Assembly: GCA_016194725.1 (NCBI GenBank)
Contig: JACQAW010000359.1
Span: 1-15,387, forward strand
Length of the DNA: 15,387 bases
Reading direction: 5' to 3'
Source of the DNA: Deltaproteobacteria bacterium
Lineage (GTDB): Bacteria; Bdellovibrionota; UBA1018; UBA923
Position numbers and translations under genes: made by a program
Part shown: in pieces, positions 1-5,772 of the stretch
Layout: each line of letters starts with the position of its first letter
Numbering within the stretch: the first letter of the stretch is position 1
Notes under the pieces: model-generated
What the model saw: only the letters and a program-made list of their open reading frames with translations
Told to the model about the DNA's origin: nothing
Database searches by the model: none

Positions 1-1
1 G

Positions 2-214
2 CCAAACCCACGCAGAACTAGCCCACCGCCTGGGCGGCCACCTCTACAAACTAATCCAGAGCCGGTAGCCCGGGTCCCGAGTCCGGTACCCGAAACGGTA
101 CCGGGCCCTGTCCCTGATCCTGTACCGGTTCCAGTTCCGGTTTGGGCATCTATTGAAAAAAGAAAGAAGGCATTCCATCGCGGGCGAAGCTGTCCAATTG
201 TAATAGTCATCTGA
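2..214 (+). CDS. C-terminal end of a Pro/Val-rich protein of unknown function (partial, enters from left edge)
   Basis: An open frame runs from the window edge (reading from base 2) to TGA at 212-214, giving 70 visible residues with no in-frame start, so the gene begins outside the window. About half of the visible part is a degenerate Pro-Val/Pro-x linker (roughly residues 20-48, with repeated PV, PET, PDP and PVPV steps). It is followed by a short basic segment (IEKRKKAFHRGR) and a hydrophobic end (CPIVIVI). Proline-rich linkers of this kind often join domains or span the periplasm or wall in exported proteins, but the functional part of this one is not visible. The opposite-strand ORF over the same bases is Arg/Tyr-rich low-complexity sequence and looks like a shadow. 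No family recognised; existence moderately supported, function unknown. Confidence 0.45.
   Translation, partial: PNPRRTSPPPGRPPLQTNPEPVARVPSPVPETVPGPVPDPVPVPVPVWASIEKRKKAFHRGRSCPIVIVI
83..104. repeat. Perfect 8-bp inverted repeat (CCGGTACC / GGTACCGG, 6-nt loop)
   Basis: The two arms lie at 83-90 and 97-104, separated by CGAAAC. They fall inside the Pro/Val codon run of the partial gene, and a weaker related arm pair (ACCGG at 124-128, CCGGT at 137-141) follows. The pattern may arise simply from alternating CCG/GTA/CCG codons. No T-run follows, so it is not a convincing terminator. Confidence 0.5.
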
Positions 215-348
215 TTGTAACGACCGCAGAAGGGCCACCATGGCCCCGATTACATGGTGTCAAAAAGCAGGGTTTTCCAACCCCTCAATCCCATTGGGGC
301 ATCCGGAACCTGGCATGGCACGGGCGTTGCTTAATGCCACTGTCCAAC

Positions 349-354
349 GGAGGT
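349..354 (+). promoter_or_regulatory. Strong Shine-Dalgarno (GGAGGT) for the 359-1066 gene
   Basis: GGAGGT ends 4 nt before the ATG at 359. This near-perfect anti-16S match fixes that start and contrasts with the SD-less starts of the genes at 3540, 3646 and 4381. Confidence 0.8.
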
Positions 355-358
355 CCAT

Positions 359-1066
359 ATGAAGGCATTTATTTTTGAAATTCTTCTGGTGGGTGTTCTC
401 AGTGGTTTCATAAGCGAGGTTTGGGCAGACGCGGCGGTAGCGCCGGCAAGGCCGTCGTGCGATCTTGTCGAAACGCAAATCGTGGTTCTGAACAATCAGC
501 TCAAACATTCCGGCCAGGCGCTGGCCGACCTGAACAAGTCGCTGAAATGGACAAACGCCGGCTACATCATCTCGGATATCGCACAAGGCGTTGCCACGGT
601 TGCCAGCATGTTTGTCGGCGCCAGCGCGCTTGAAGGCTGGGCGGTGAAAACGGGCCTGCCGCTGCTGACGAAGCTGTTCACCGCGGGCAGGCTTACGACC
701 GCGGCCGCAGCCGGGGCGGGGCTGATCATCATGATAGACGGCAAACAGGTCTATGCAAGCAACGCCATCGAGGCGCGGACCTGGATAGACTCTCGGCTTC
801 AGGAGTTAGAGCAAAAAGCCACCTCAGGCGGCAATATGCTGCTCGAAAAGGACGTCGAAGAGGTCTTCAGCTCGCTTGGCGCCTGGTACAAAAAGGCCGA
901 AGCCGCCAATGCGGATAACGACAAGCTGGGTATAACCGAATTCTGGTCACACGCCGAAGGCAAACGCCTGAGCGAGATTCGAATTCCTTTTGTCGAAGAC
1001 ACGATACGAGTGCTGAAGCTCAAGCTCGCCATTTTCCAGGGTCAGGCCCTGGCCTGCGCGCATTGA
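359..1066 (+). CDS. Exported protein of unknown function with two Cys and an Ala-rich hydrophobic core
   Basis: A 235-residue protein with a strong SD just upstream. Residues 1-23 resemble a signal peptide: Lys2, a hydrophobic stretch interrupted by Glu7, and a likely cut after V-W-A (residue 23). The mature protein therefore probably enters the periplasm or outer layers. It contains only two cysteines, C34 and C233, one near each mature end, which could form a disulfide. Residues about 66-126 are rich in Ala, Gly, Ile and Leu, with an AAAAGAGLIIMI stretch near 115-125 that could be a membrane or membrane-inserting segment. Flanking parts look alpha-helical and charged, possibly coiled (about 35-63 and 135-230). 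Codon usage fits the neighbours. The preceding gene runs in the same direction and ends 144 bp upstream. I recognise no family. A polymorphic-toxin partner or a colicin-like hydrophobic hairpin are possible but unsupported guesses. Confidence 0.8.
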   Translation: MKAFIFEILLVGVLSGFISEVWADAAVAPARPSCDLVETQIVVLNNQLKHSGQALADLNKSLKWTNAGYIISDIAQGVATVASMFVGASALEGWAVKTGLPLLTKLFTAGRLTTAAAAGAGLIIMIDGKQVYASNAIEARTWIDSRLQELEQKATSGGNMLLEKDVEEVFSSLGAWYKKAEAANADNDKLGITEFWSHAEGKRLSEIRIPFVEDTIRVLKLKLAIFQGQALACAH

Positions 1067-1086
1067 GCCGGAGCCCTGAACTCTGC

Positions 1087-1128
1087 ACCACCGGCGAGCG
1101 GGGACCTTGAACCTGGCCGCTTGGTGGT
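1087..1128. terminator. Possible bidirectional hairpin between convergent genes
   Basis: ACCACC (1087-1092) plus AGCGG (1097-1101) can pair with CCGCT (1117-1121) and GGTGGT (1123-1128), leaving a 4-nt bulge on one side. It lies in the 74-bp gap between the convergent genes ending at 1066 and 1141. There is no clear U-run on either strand, so a termination role is inferred from position only. Confidence 0.3.
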
Positions 1129-1140
1129 TCGGCTATTCGC

Positions 1141-1749
1141 TTATTTTGCCGAAGGGCTGTCAACTCCGGCTGCTGGCGCGGGGGCTAGAACAGATGCGAG
1201 TGCGGACGGTGCAGCAGGCACAGCCTTGGGGTCCTTGCCTTCGTCTTTCTTCTGTTCGGCGACAGCAACCGGCACGGGCAGCTTGATGGCGGTTTCGCAC
1301 CAAAGCTCAACTTGCCCCTGATGGCTGGGAACCGTAATTCGAACCGGCGGCGCCATGGGGTCAATCATCGTGCTCATCAAATCCGCGGCCTTGAAAGAAA
1401 TCGGAGTATCGCTTTCTTCGCCGCCAGTGGGGAAGTCCATCGTAACCACCCCGTCCTTGACGGTAAAGTCGACAGGCACGGCTATTTCCATGGTGAGGTT
1501 CAGGCTTTCAGGTGGATTCATCTTCACCATGGCCATGCCCGGGCCGCTCTTTGCGAAGTCGTAATACTGCGCGAACAGGTTGATGCGCAGAAACTCGCTG
1601 GCAACAGGGTCGGGAATGTCTTTTGAAGGCTTGCAAACCGCGGCTTTTAACAGAATGGGACGGCTGTCCGAAGCCAGCGCGTAACCACCGATCAATAGAG
1701 TCGCGGCGGCCGCAAATATCGGAAAAGCGAAAATTTTGTTATCGGACAT
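1141..1749 (-). CDS. Exported protein of unknown function with Pro/Ala-rich C-terminal tail
   Basis: A 202-residue protein starting at ATG 1749, with a good SD (GAGGTGA, complement of 1753-1759). The N-terminus (Lys5, hydrophobic 7-22, then A-L-A before S27) looks like a cleavable signal peptide, so the protein is probably periplasmic or surface-located. The mature part (about 27-155) holds two cysteines, C39 and C151, and is predicted mostly beta from its alternating hydrophobic pattern. It then changes at about 157 into a low-complexity Lys/Pro/Ala tail to residue 202. The tail could be a disordered spacer towards the wall or outer membrane. The gene is divergent from the phytochelatin-synthase-like gene and convergent with 359-1066. 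No family is recognised and I assign no function. No convincing promoter of its own was found in the 164-bp divergent region. Confidence 0.8.
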   Translation of the reverse strand: MSDNKIFAFPIFAAAATLLIGGYALASDSRPILLKAAVCKPSKDIPDPVASEFLRINLFAQYYDFAKSGPGMAMVKMNPPESLNLTMEIAVPVDFTVKDGVVTMDFPTGGEESDTPISFKAADLMSTMIDPMAPPVRITVPSHQGQVELWCETAIKLPVPVAVAEQKKDEGKDPKAVPAAPSALASVLAPAPAAGVDSPSAK

Positions 1750-1752
1750 TGC

Positions 1753-1759
1753 TCACCTC
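1753..1759 (-). promoter_or_regulatory. Shine-Dalgarno for the 1141-1749 gene
   Basis: The minus strand reads GAGGTGA, ending 3 nt before the ATG at 1749. It supports this start, which also places the signal peptide directly at the N-terminus. Confidence 0.65.
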
Positions 1760-1801
1760 GCGGTCTCTCTATCCCCTTGAAATGCAAGCGGGAGACCATC
1801 A

Positions 1802-1828
1802 CAAGTAATTGAAATTATTCATTACTTG
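1802..1828. promoter_or_regulatory. Perfect 8-bp dyad, candidate operator in divergent intergenic region
   Basis: CAAGTAAT (1802-1809) and ATTACTTG (1821-1828) are exact reverse complements separated by 11 nt of AT-rich sequence, which itself continues the symmetry imperfectly (TGAA / TTCA). The element lies between two divergent genes and about 22 bp upstream of the -35 of the plus-strand promoter. That is a position typical of a dimeric transcription factor site. The local AT-richness stands out from the surrounding GC-rich DNA. No regulator gene is adjacent, so the cognate factor is unknown. Confidence 0.5.
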
Positions 1829-1849
1829 ACTATGCCCAGTGTCAATCCT

Positions 1850-1877
1850 TTGTGCATCTGGAAAGAGTCGATATAAT
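1850..1877 (+). promoter_or_regulatory. Sigma-70-type promoter for the phytochelatin-synthase-like gene
   Basis: A perfect TATAAT at 1872-1877 is preceded, with a 16-bp spacer, by TTGTGC at 1850-1855 (a partial -35). The expected transcript start near 1884 leaves a leader of about 30 nt before ATG 1914. That leader contains AGGGGG, a possible ribosome site. Confidence 0.6.
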
Positions 1878-1913
1878 GCCGACATATGATGACGAGAACC
1901 ACAGGGGGCCCCC

Positions 1914-2483
1914 ATGCCATTTGAAAACATTCTCGAAGCCTACGCCCGCGGAACGCGCCAGCTCGAAGACTGCACGTGCGGACCGGCCTCACTGGCGCTG
2001 GCCACGCGCGCAATCGGACTGGAGCAGCGGCCCGAAACCGCCTGGCTGTCGCCCGAGATCAAACGCTGGCTGCCGGTAGACGAGTTTCGCACGCGCGGCA
2101 TGGCCCTGCACGAGGCTTCTCTGACAACCGAACTTGTTTACCGCGACCGCATCGAGGTGCGCCTGCGGCGCGCGTATCCCGAAAATCTGAGCCAGCTGGT
2201 GCAGGACGTGGAAGAGGCCAGTCTGCGCAACGCCGACCGCGCCGTGGTTGTTAACTTTTGCCAGGACATGATTCTGGGACACAAAACCAGGGACGATGGA
2301 GCGCCTCACTATTCGCCCGTGGCGGGATTTGAGCGCGTGGGCGCGCGAATTTTGCTGGCCGACGTGGATCGCGCGATCGAAAAACCCTATTGGGTCACCG
2401 CAGCCGAGCTGTTTGCAGCCATGCAGGTGCCCAACCCGGCGCTGGGCACGCCGCGAGGCTGGCTGCTGCTGCTCAAACGCTGA
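1914..2483 (+). CDS. Phytochelatin-synthase-family cysteine peptidase (papain-like), stand-alone catalytic domain
   Basis: A 189-residue protein with no signal peptide, so probably cytosolic. It matches the catalytic domain of phytochelatin synthases. A Cys in the T-C-G-P-A-S-L motif (C22), a His in P-H-Y-S-P-V-A-G (H132) and an Asp in L-L-A-D-V (D150) form the expected triad. The His-Asp spacing of 18 equals that of plant (H162/D180) and cyanobacterial enzymes, and P-Y-W-V-T after the Asp resembles the family's H-W-V-P. In this family the Cys attacks the Gly end of glutathione and releases glycine. Eukaryotic enzymes then transfer gamma-Glu-Cys to another glutathione, while short bacterial forms mostly hydrolyse. 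The C-terminal metal-sensing domain of plant enzymes is absent. It sits alone between a divergent exported protein and a convergent aldo/keto reductase (4-bp gap). A peptidase role in another pathway is possible. Confidence 0.78.
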   Translation: MPFENILEAYARGTRQLEDCTCGPASLALATRAIGLEQRPETAWLSPEIKRWLPVDEFRTRGMALHEASLTTELVYRDRIEVRLRRAYPENLSQLVQDVEEASLRNADRAVVVNFCQDMILGHKTRDDGAPHYSPVAGFERVGARILLADVDRAIEKPYWVTAAELFAAMQVPNPALGTPRGWLLLLKR

Positions 2484-2487
2484 GCCG

Positions 2488-3540
2488 CTATAAGGCGTGG
2501 TGGTTGTCGACTGCGTCGAACGTTTCGCCGTGCGCCGCTTCGCGCGTCATCGTCAGAAAGTCATGCGGAAAACCCATCGCAATACGGCTTACGTCGGTCA
2601 GGCGCGCCAGATGCTGGTCGCTCAGCTTGAACTCAAGGCACGCAAGATTGTCCTGAAGCTGCACCACGGTTCGCGCTCCCAGAAGCGGAATCACGTTGCC
2701 GCGATGCTGCTGCTGGCGCACCCAGTTCAGGGCAATCTGCGCGGGGGTGCGTCCGGTTTCGTCCGCTATTTTTCGCACTTCTTCCGCGATTGATAGATTG
2801 CGATCGGTTTTGGTGGCATCGGCCCAGGCTCCGCTGGTCAAACGCGAATCTTTGGCCGGCGCGGACTTCGCGCTCTTGTTGTATTTTCCGGTAAGCACGC
2901 CGCCGCCCAGCGGGCCCCAGGTGGTGACGGCCATGTCCTGGTCGCGGGCCAGCTGAAAATATTCGCGTTCGATGGTGCGCTCGATAAGGCTGTATTCCAG
3001 CTGCAGGCCCGAAATCGGCGTCCAGCCCCGCTCGTTGGCGATGGTGTTGGCTTTGGCGATCCACCAGGCCGGCGCGTCCGAAATTCCGACGTACATGATT
3101 TTGCCTGCGCGAACCATGTCGTCGAACACGCGCATGACTTCTTCCGCGGGCGTCATCGTGTCCCAAGCGTGCATCCAGTAGATGTCGATGTATTCGGTGC
3201 CCAGGCGTTTCAAACTCGCGTCCAGCGACTGCATCATGCATTTGCGATGATTGCCCCCGGAGTTGGGGTCCTTGGGGTTGGTGTTGAGCGTGTACTTCGT
3301 GGCCAGCACGAAACGCTCGCGCTCGGACTTGATGAACTCGCCCAGATATTTTTCGCTCGAGCCGCCCGTGTAGAAATTCGCGGTATCCAGAAAGTTGCCG
3401 CCCGCTTTGACGTAAAGATCAAAGACGTTCTTGCTTTCTTCCCTCGTGGAACCCCAGCCCCACTCCTGCCCGAAGGTCATCGTACCCAGGCAAAGTTCAG
3501 AGACTTTAAGACCCGACTTTCCAAACAGTTTGTAGCGCAT
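2488..3540 (-). CDS. Aldo/keto reductase, NADPH-dependent oxidoreductase
   Basis: A 350-residue aldo/keto reductase (TIM barrel). From the start M-R-Y-K-L-F-G-K-S-G, the catalytic tetrad is visible as D52 and Y57 (D-T-A-N-F-Y), K82 (A-T-K-Y) and H124 (W-M-H-A-W-D). The C-terminal L-L-G-A-R segment fits cofactor binding in this superfamily. Such enzymes reduce aldehydes or ketones with NADPH in the cytosol, and the physiological substrate cannot be read from sequence. It resembles the larger YajO/YghZ-like bacterial group rather than the roughly 280-residue AKR5 type. The frame stays open to a TTG at 3579, but that TTG lies in the apparent -35 box and the homology begins at Met 3540. An adjacent ATG at 3543 is equally possible. 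It is convergent with the phytochelatin-synthase-like gene and divergent from the PAP2 gene. Function class is secure, substrate unknown. Confidence 0.9.
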   Translation of the reverse strand: MRYKLFGKSGLKVSELCLGTMTFGQEWGWGSTREESKNVFDLYVKAGGNFLDTANFYTGGSSEKYLGEFIKSERERFVLATKYTLNTNPKDPNSGGNHRKCMMQSLDASLKRLGTEYIDIYWMHAWDTMTPAEEVMRVFDDMVRAGKIMYVGISDAPAWWIAKANTIANERGWTPISGLQLEYSLIERTIEREYFQLARDQDMAVTTWGPLGGGVLTGKYNKSAKSAPAKDSRLTSGAWADATKTDRNLSIAEEVRKIADETGRTPAQIALNWVRQQQHRGNVIPLLGARTVVQLQDNLACLEFKLSDQHLARLTDVSRIAMGFPHDFLTMTREAAHGETFDAVDNHHAL

Positions 3541-3550
3541 CATTTGGGGT

Positions 3551-3579
3551 AGATTAGAAGCAATTGGGAGGCTTGGCAA
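3551..3579 (-). promoter_or_regulatory. Promoter of the aldo/keto reductase, apparently leaderless
   Basis: On the minus strand TTGCCA (3579-3574) and TAATCT (3556-3551) are separated by 17 bp. The -10 box ends 7 nt before the ATG pair at 3543/3540. No SD is present, so transcription would begin at or next to the start codon. The -35 matches consensus at 5 of 6 positions; the -10 is weak. Confidence 0.45.
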
Positions 3580-3633
3580 TATGCATTCAAGTCATTGATA
3601 CCGTTGGATAATCTTCTCGACCGTTTTCTTTGG

Positions 3634-3639
3634 TAAAAT
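3634..3639 (+). promoter_or_regulatory. -10 box (TAAAAT) directly before the PAP2 start
   Basis: TAAAAT at 3634-3639 lies 6 nt before the ATG at 3646, with no SD between, which is the geometry of a leaderless transcript. A -35 is not clear: TTGGAT at 3604-3609 is too far upstream (24-bp spacer). Confidence 0.4.
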
Positions 3640-3645
3640 AGACTC

Positions 3646-4347
3646 ATGGACCGGACCACTCAGATCCCGGAAAAACGGCAGCCACTGCTAAATATTCCGC
3701 GAAAATACAAGCAGGCCTATGGCCTGGCCGCTGGCACGTTCGCCCTCAGCCTGTATATGGCTTCGAACCATCTGCTGCTTTTTGAGCCCCGGTACCTGCC
3801 GTTCACCAGCATTGATCAGGTAGTACCGTTTGTGCCGGCCTCGATCTGGATTTATTTCAGCGCGTTTATCCTGATCGGCATTCCGTACTTCGCCGAGAAC
3901 CGCATCAAGGAAGCAAAGAAATATCTCGAGGCTTTTTTCATTATCGCAGGAATCAGCGTGGTGATTTTCTGGCTTTGGCCCACGACCTATCCCCGCGCGC
4001 GATTTCCGCTGCCTGCTGGTGTCGATTTTCTGACTGCTTATATTTTTACGAGCATGCGCAGTCTTGATTCGATGACCAACTGCGCGCCCAGCCTTCACGT
4101 GAGTGGCTCCTATATCGCTGCCTTAAGTCTTTGGTCATCAGCGCGCAGCAAACCGCGAACGCTGTTTTTTTTCGTCTGGGCCACCATTGTGGCCGTCTCG
4201 ACCATGAGCACCAAGCAGCACTACTTCTTTGACGTGGTATCCGGGCTGCTGCTTGCGGTAGCGGCGCACGCGTATGTGTTCAACAGAGCCGCCGCAACGC
4301 GCACTATCGTCAGGCCGGTGCTGGCTCTGCTGCGAATGTTTAATTGA
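3646..4347 (+). CDS. PAP2-superfamily integral membrane phosphatase/phosphotransferase
   Basis: A 233-residue protein with about six membrane segments (roughly 25-43, 60-80, 93-112, 151-166, 171-187, 197-213). Two PAP2 signature motifs are visible. C2 is A-P-S-L-H (147-151), with H151 as the general acid. C3 is S185-T186-x5-H192-x3-D196, in which H192 would be the nucleophile and D196 its partner. A T-K-Q-H-Y form of C3 is usual in the PAP2_3 group, related to inositol-phosphoceramide synthase, so the missing Arg of the classical motif is not a defect. A weak C1 remnant may be P-R-A-R near 116-119. These enzymes dephosphorylate or transfer phosphate-linked head groups on lipids such as phosphatidate, undecaprenyl-PP or sphingolipid-type substrates. 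The amidase follows 33 bp downstream with its own promoter overlapping this gene's stop codon. The substrate is not deducible. Confidence 0.82.
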   Translation: MDRTTQIPEKRQPLLNIPRKYKQAYGLAAGTFALSLYMASNHLLLFEPRYLPFTSIDQVVPFVPASIWIYFSAFILIGIPYFAENRIKEAKKYLEAFFIIAGISVVIFWLWPTTYPRARFPLPAGVDFLTAYIFTSMRSLDSMTNCAPSLHVSGSYIAALSLWSSARSKPRTLFFFVWATIVAVSTMSTKQHYFFDVVSGLLLAVAAHAYVFNRAAATRTIVRPVLALLRMFN

Positions 4348-4372
4348 CACGTTCGCCGCACCCCACGATAGT
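4344..4372 (+). promoter_or_regulatory. Promoter of the amidase, overlapping the PAP2 stop codon
   Basis: A consensus TTGACA (4344-4349) contains the TGA stop of the PAP2 gene (4345-4347). After a 17-bp spacer comes GATAGT (4367-4372), 4 of 6 matches to TATAAT. The amidase ATG at 4381 is 8 nt beyond the -10 with no SD, which predicts a leaderless mRNA. Confidence 0.6.
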
Positions 4373-4380
4373 CAATTCTA

Positions 4381-5772
4381 ATGGGCGCAAATCTTTTAGA
4401 AAAGACTTCACTTGAGCAGGCCAAGCTTATCGTCAGGCGGGAAATTTCGTGCGAAGAGCTGACGCGCCTTTATCTGGAGAGAATCGAGCGCCACAATCCG
4501 CGCATTCAGGCGTTTGTCGATTTTTTTCCTGACAAGGCAATGGCCGAGGCGCGACATAAAGACCTTGCGGTAAAGGCGGGCGAACCGCTACCGCCGTTTC
4601 ATGGCGTTCCCATAGGCATCAAAGACCTGCACCTCGTAAAAGGCATGCGTACGCGTTTTGGTTCGCGCGCATGGCTGCCCTCGTTCCCATCGCCTATTGA
4701 CGACGCGACAGTGGCGCCGCTTCGGCGCGCCGGCTTCGTCATACTGGGAAAACTGGCGACCTCGGAACTTGGCGCGATTCCCATAACCGAACCCGACATC
4801 CGGCCGCCAACCCGAAATCCCTGGAACTCCGAGCATACGCCCGGTGGCTCCAGCGGCGGTTCTGGAGCAGCGGTGGCCGGTGGGCTGCTGCCCATTGCCG
4901 AGGGCACCGACGGCGGCGGCTCTATTCGCATTCCCGCCTCGTTCAACGGATTAGTGGGGCTCAAACCCGCGCGTGGACGGCTCATCAATCAGTTTAAAAT
5001 GGCCGACCGCCAGATTATCTATACCAGCGGCGTGCTGACACGCACGGTGGATGAAACCGCCGAGCTGCTCGACATCATGGCGGGCATTACTTCGGGCAAG
5101 CCTCACTGGGCCACGCCGCCCTCTGAGTCTTTTGCCCGGCTCGCGAAGAAAAAACCCGGGCGCCAGCGCATTCGCATGACGCTGGAGTCGCCCATCGTGA
5201 AGGTCGATGCCGAGGTGCGCGCAGCCGTGGCCGCCGTGGCAAAAACTCTTGCGGGTATGGGACACGAGATCATCGAAACAGCTTATCCCGACGTCACCGT
5301 TCATGAGTTTCTGCCGCTCTGGCAGTTCATGATCGCAAATACGCCACTCATGCGCTGGAGCAAAGCGCAGCCTATTACGCGCTGGCTGCGCGAAGGTGGC
5401 CGCGCACTCAAGGCCGACTACATTCATGCTTTGCACCGCCAGCTCGAAACGCGGCTGCTGGCCTGGGCTGGCAGCACTGACCTTTGGCTCACGCCCACGG
5501 TAGGTATGCTGCCACCGCGCGTGGGAGCATATTCACAGTCGGGTGACCCGGAAACGGTCTTTCACGACGTCGCGCAGATTGGCGCGTTCACGGCCAGTGC
5601 CAATGTCACGGGGCAGCCCGCGATCAGCATACCCGCCGCCGTATCGAAGAGCGGCTTGCCCATCGGCGTTCAGCTTACGGGGCCGGTGCAAAGCGAAGCA
5701 GTGCTGCTGCAAGTTGCGAAACAGCTCGAAGAAGCGCTTGCCTGGCGGCACTCCAGCTCACTGCTGACCTAA
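4381..5772 (+). CDS. Amidase signature family hydrolase
   Basis: A 463-residue amidase-signature enzyme of typical length. The Ser-cisSer-Lys triad is complete: K81 in I-G-I-K-D, cis-Ser S157 in P-G-G-S-S-G-G-S, and nucleophile S181 in G-G-G-S-I-R-I-P-A, with the expected 24-residue cis-Ser to Ser spacing. The family hydrolyses carboxylic amides (fatty-acid amides, aryl amides, nylon oligomers, peptide amides), and GatA of the tRNA amidotransferase also belongs to it. No gatB or gatC is adjacent and the C-terminal half (about 245-463) is not GatA-like, so a free-standing cytosolic amidase is more likely. No signal peptide is seen. The gene has its own promoter upstream and converges on the minus-strand operon. 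Its last 15 bases overlap the 3' end of the GH84 gene, so both transcripts must run into each other. Substrate unknown. Confidence 0.9.
   Translation: MGANLLEKTSLEQAKLIVRREISCEELTRLYLERIERHNPRIQAFVDFFPDKAMAEARHKDLAVKAGEPLPPFHGVPIGIKDLHLVKGMRTRFGSRAWLPSFPSPIDDATVAPLRRAGFVILGKLATSELGAIPITEPDIRPPTRNPWNSEHTPGGSSGGSGAAVAGGLLPIAEGTDGGGSIRIPASFNGLVGLKPARGRLINQFKMADRQIIYTSGVLTRTVDETAELLDIMAGITSGKPHWATPPSESFARLAKKKPGRQRIRMTLESPIVKVDAEVRAAVAAVAKTLAGMGHEIIETAYPDVTVHEFLPLWQFMIANTPLMRWSKAQPITRWLREGGRALKADYIHALHRQLETRLLAWAGSTDLWLTPTVGMLPPRVGAYSQSGDPETVFHDVAQIGAFTASANVTGQPAISIPAAVSKSGLPIGVQLTGPVQSEAVLLQVAKQLEEALAWRHSSSLLT

Noticed and set aside
232..299. Two small hairpins (232-246 and 281-299) before the gene at 359 as terminators
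   Set aside because: Stems are short or bulged and neither is followed by a U-run.
1904..1913. Palindrome GGGGGCCCCC directly before the ATG at 1914
   Set aside because: Ten-base GC palindrome without spacer or flanking symmetry. Its first half is better explained as a G-rich ribosome site.
3541..3579. TTG start for a longer aldo/keto reductase
   Set aside because: The added residues are not family-like and the TTG falls in the apparent -35 box. Family homology begins at ATG 3540.
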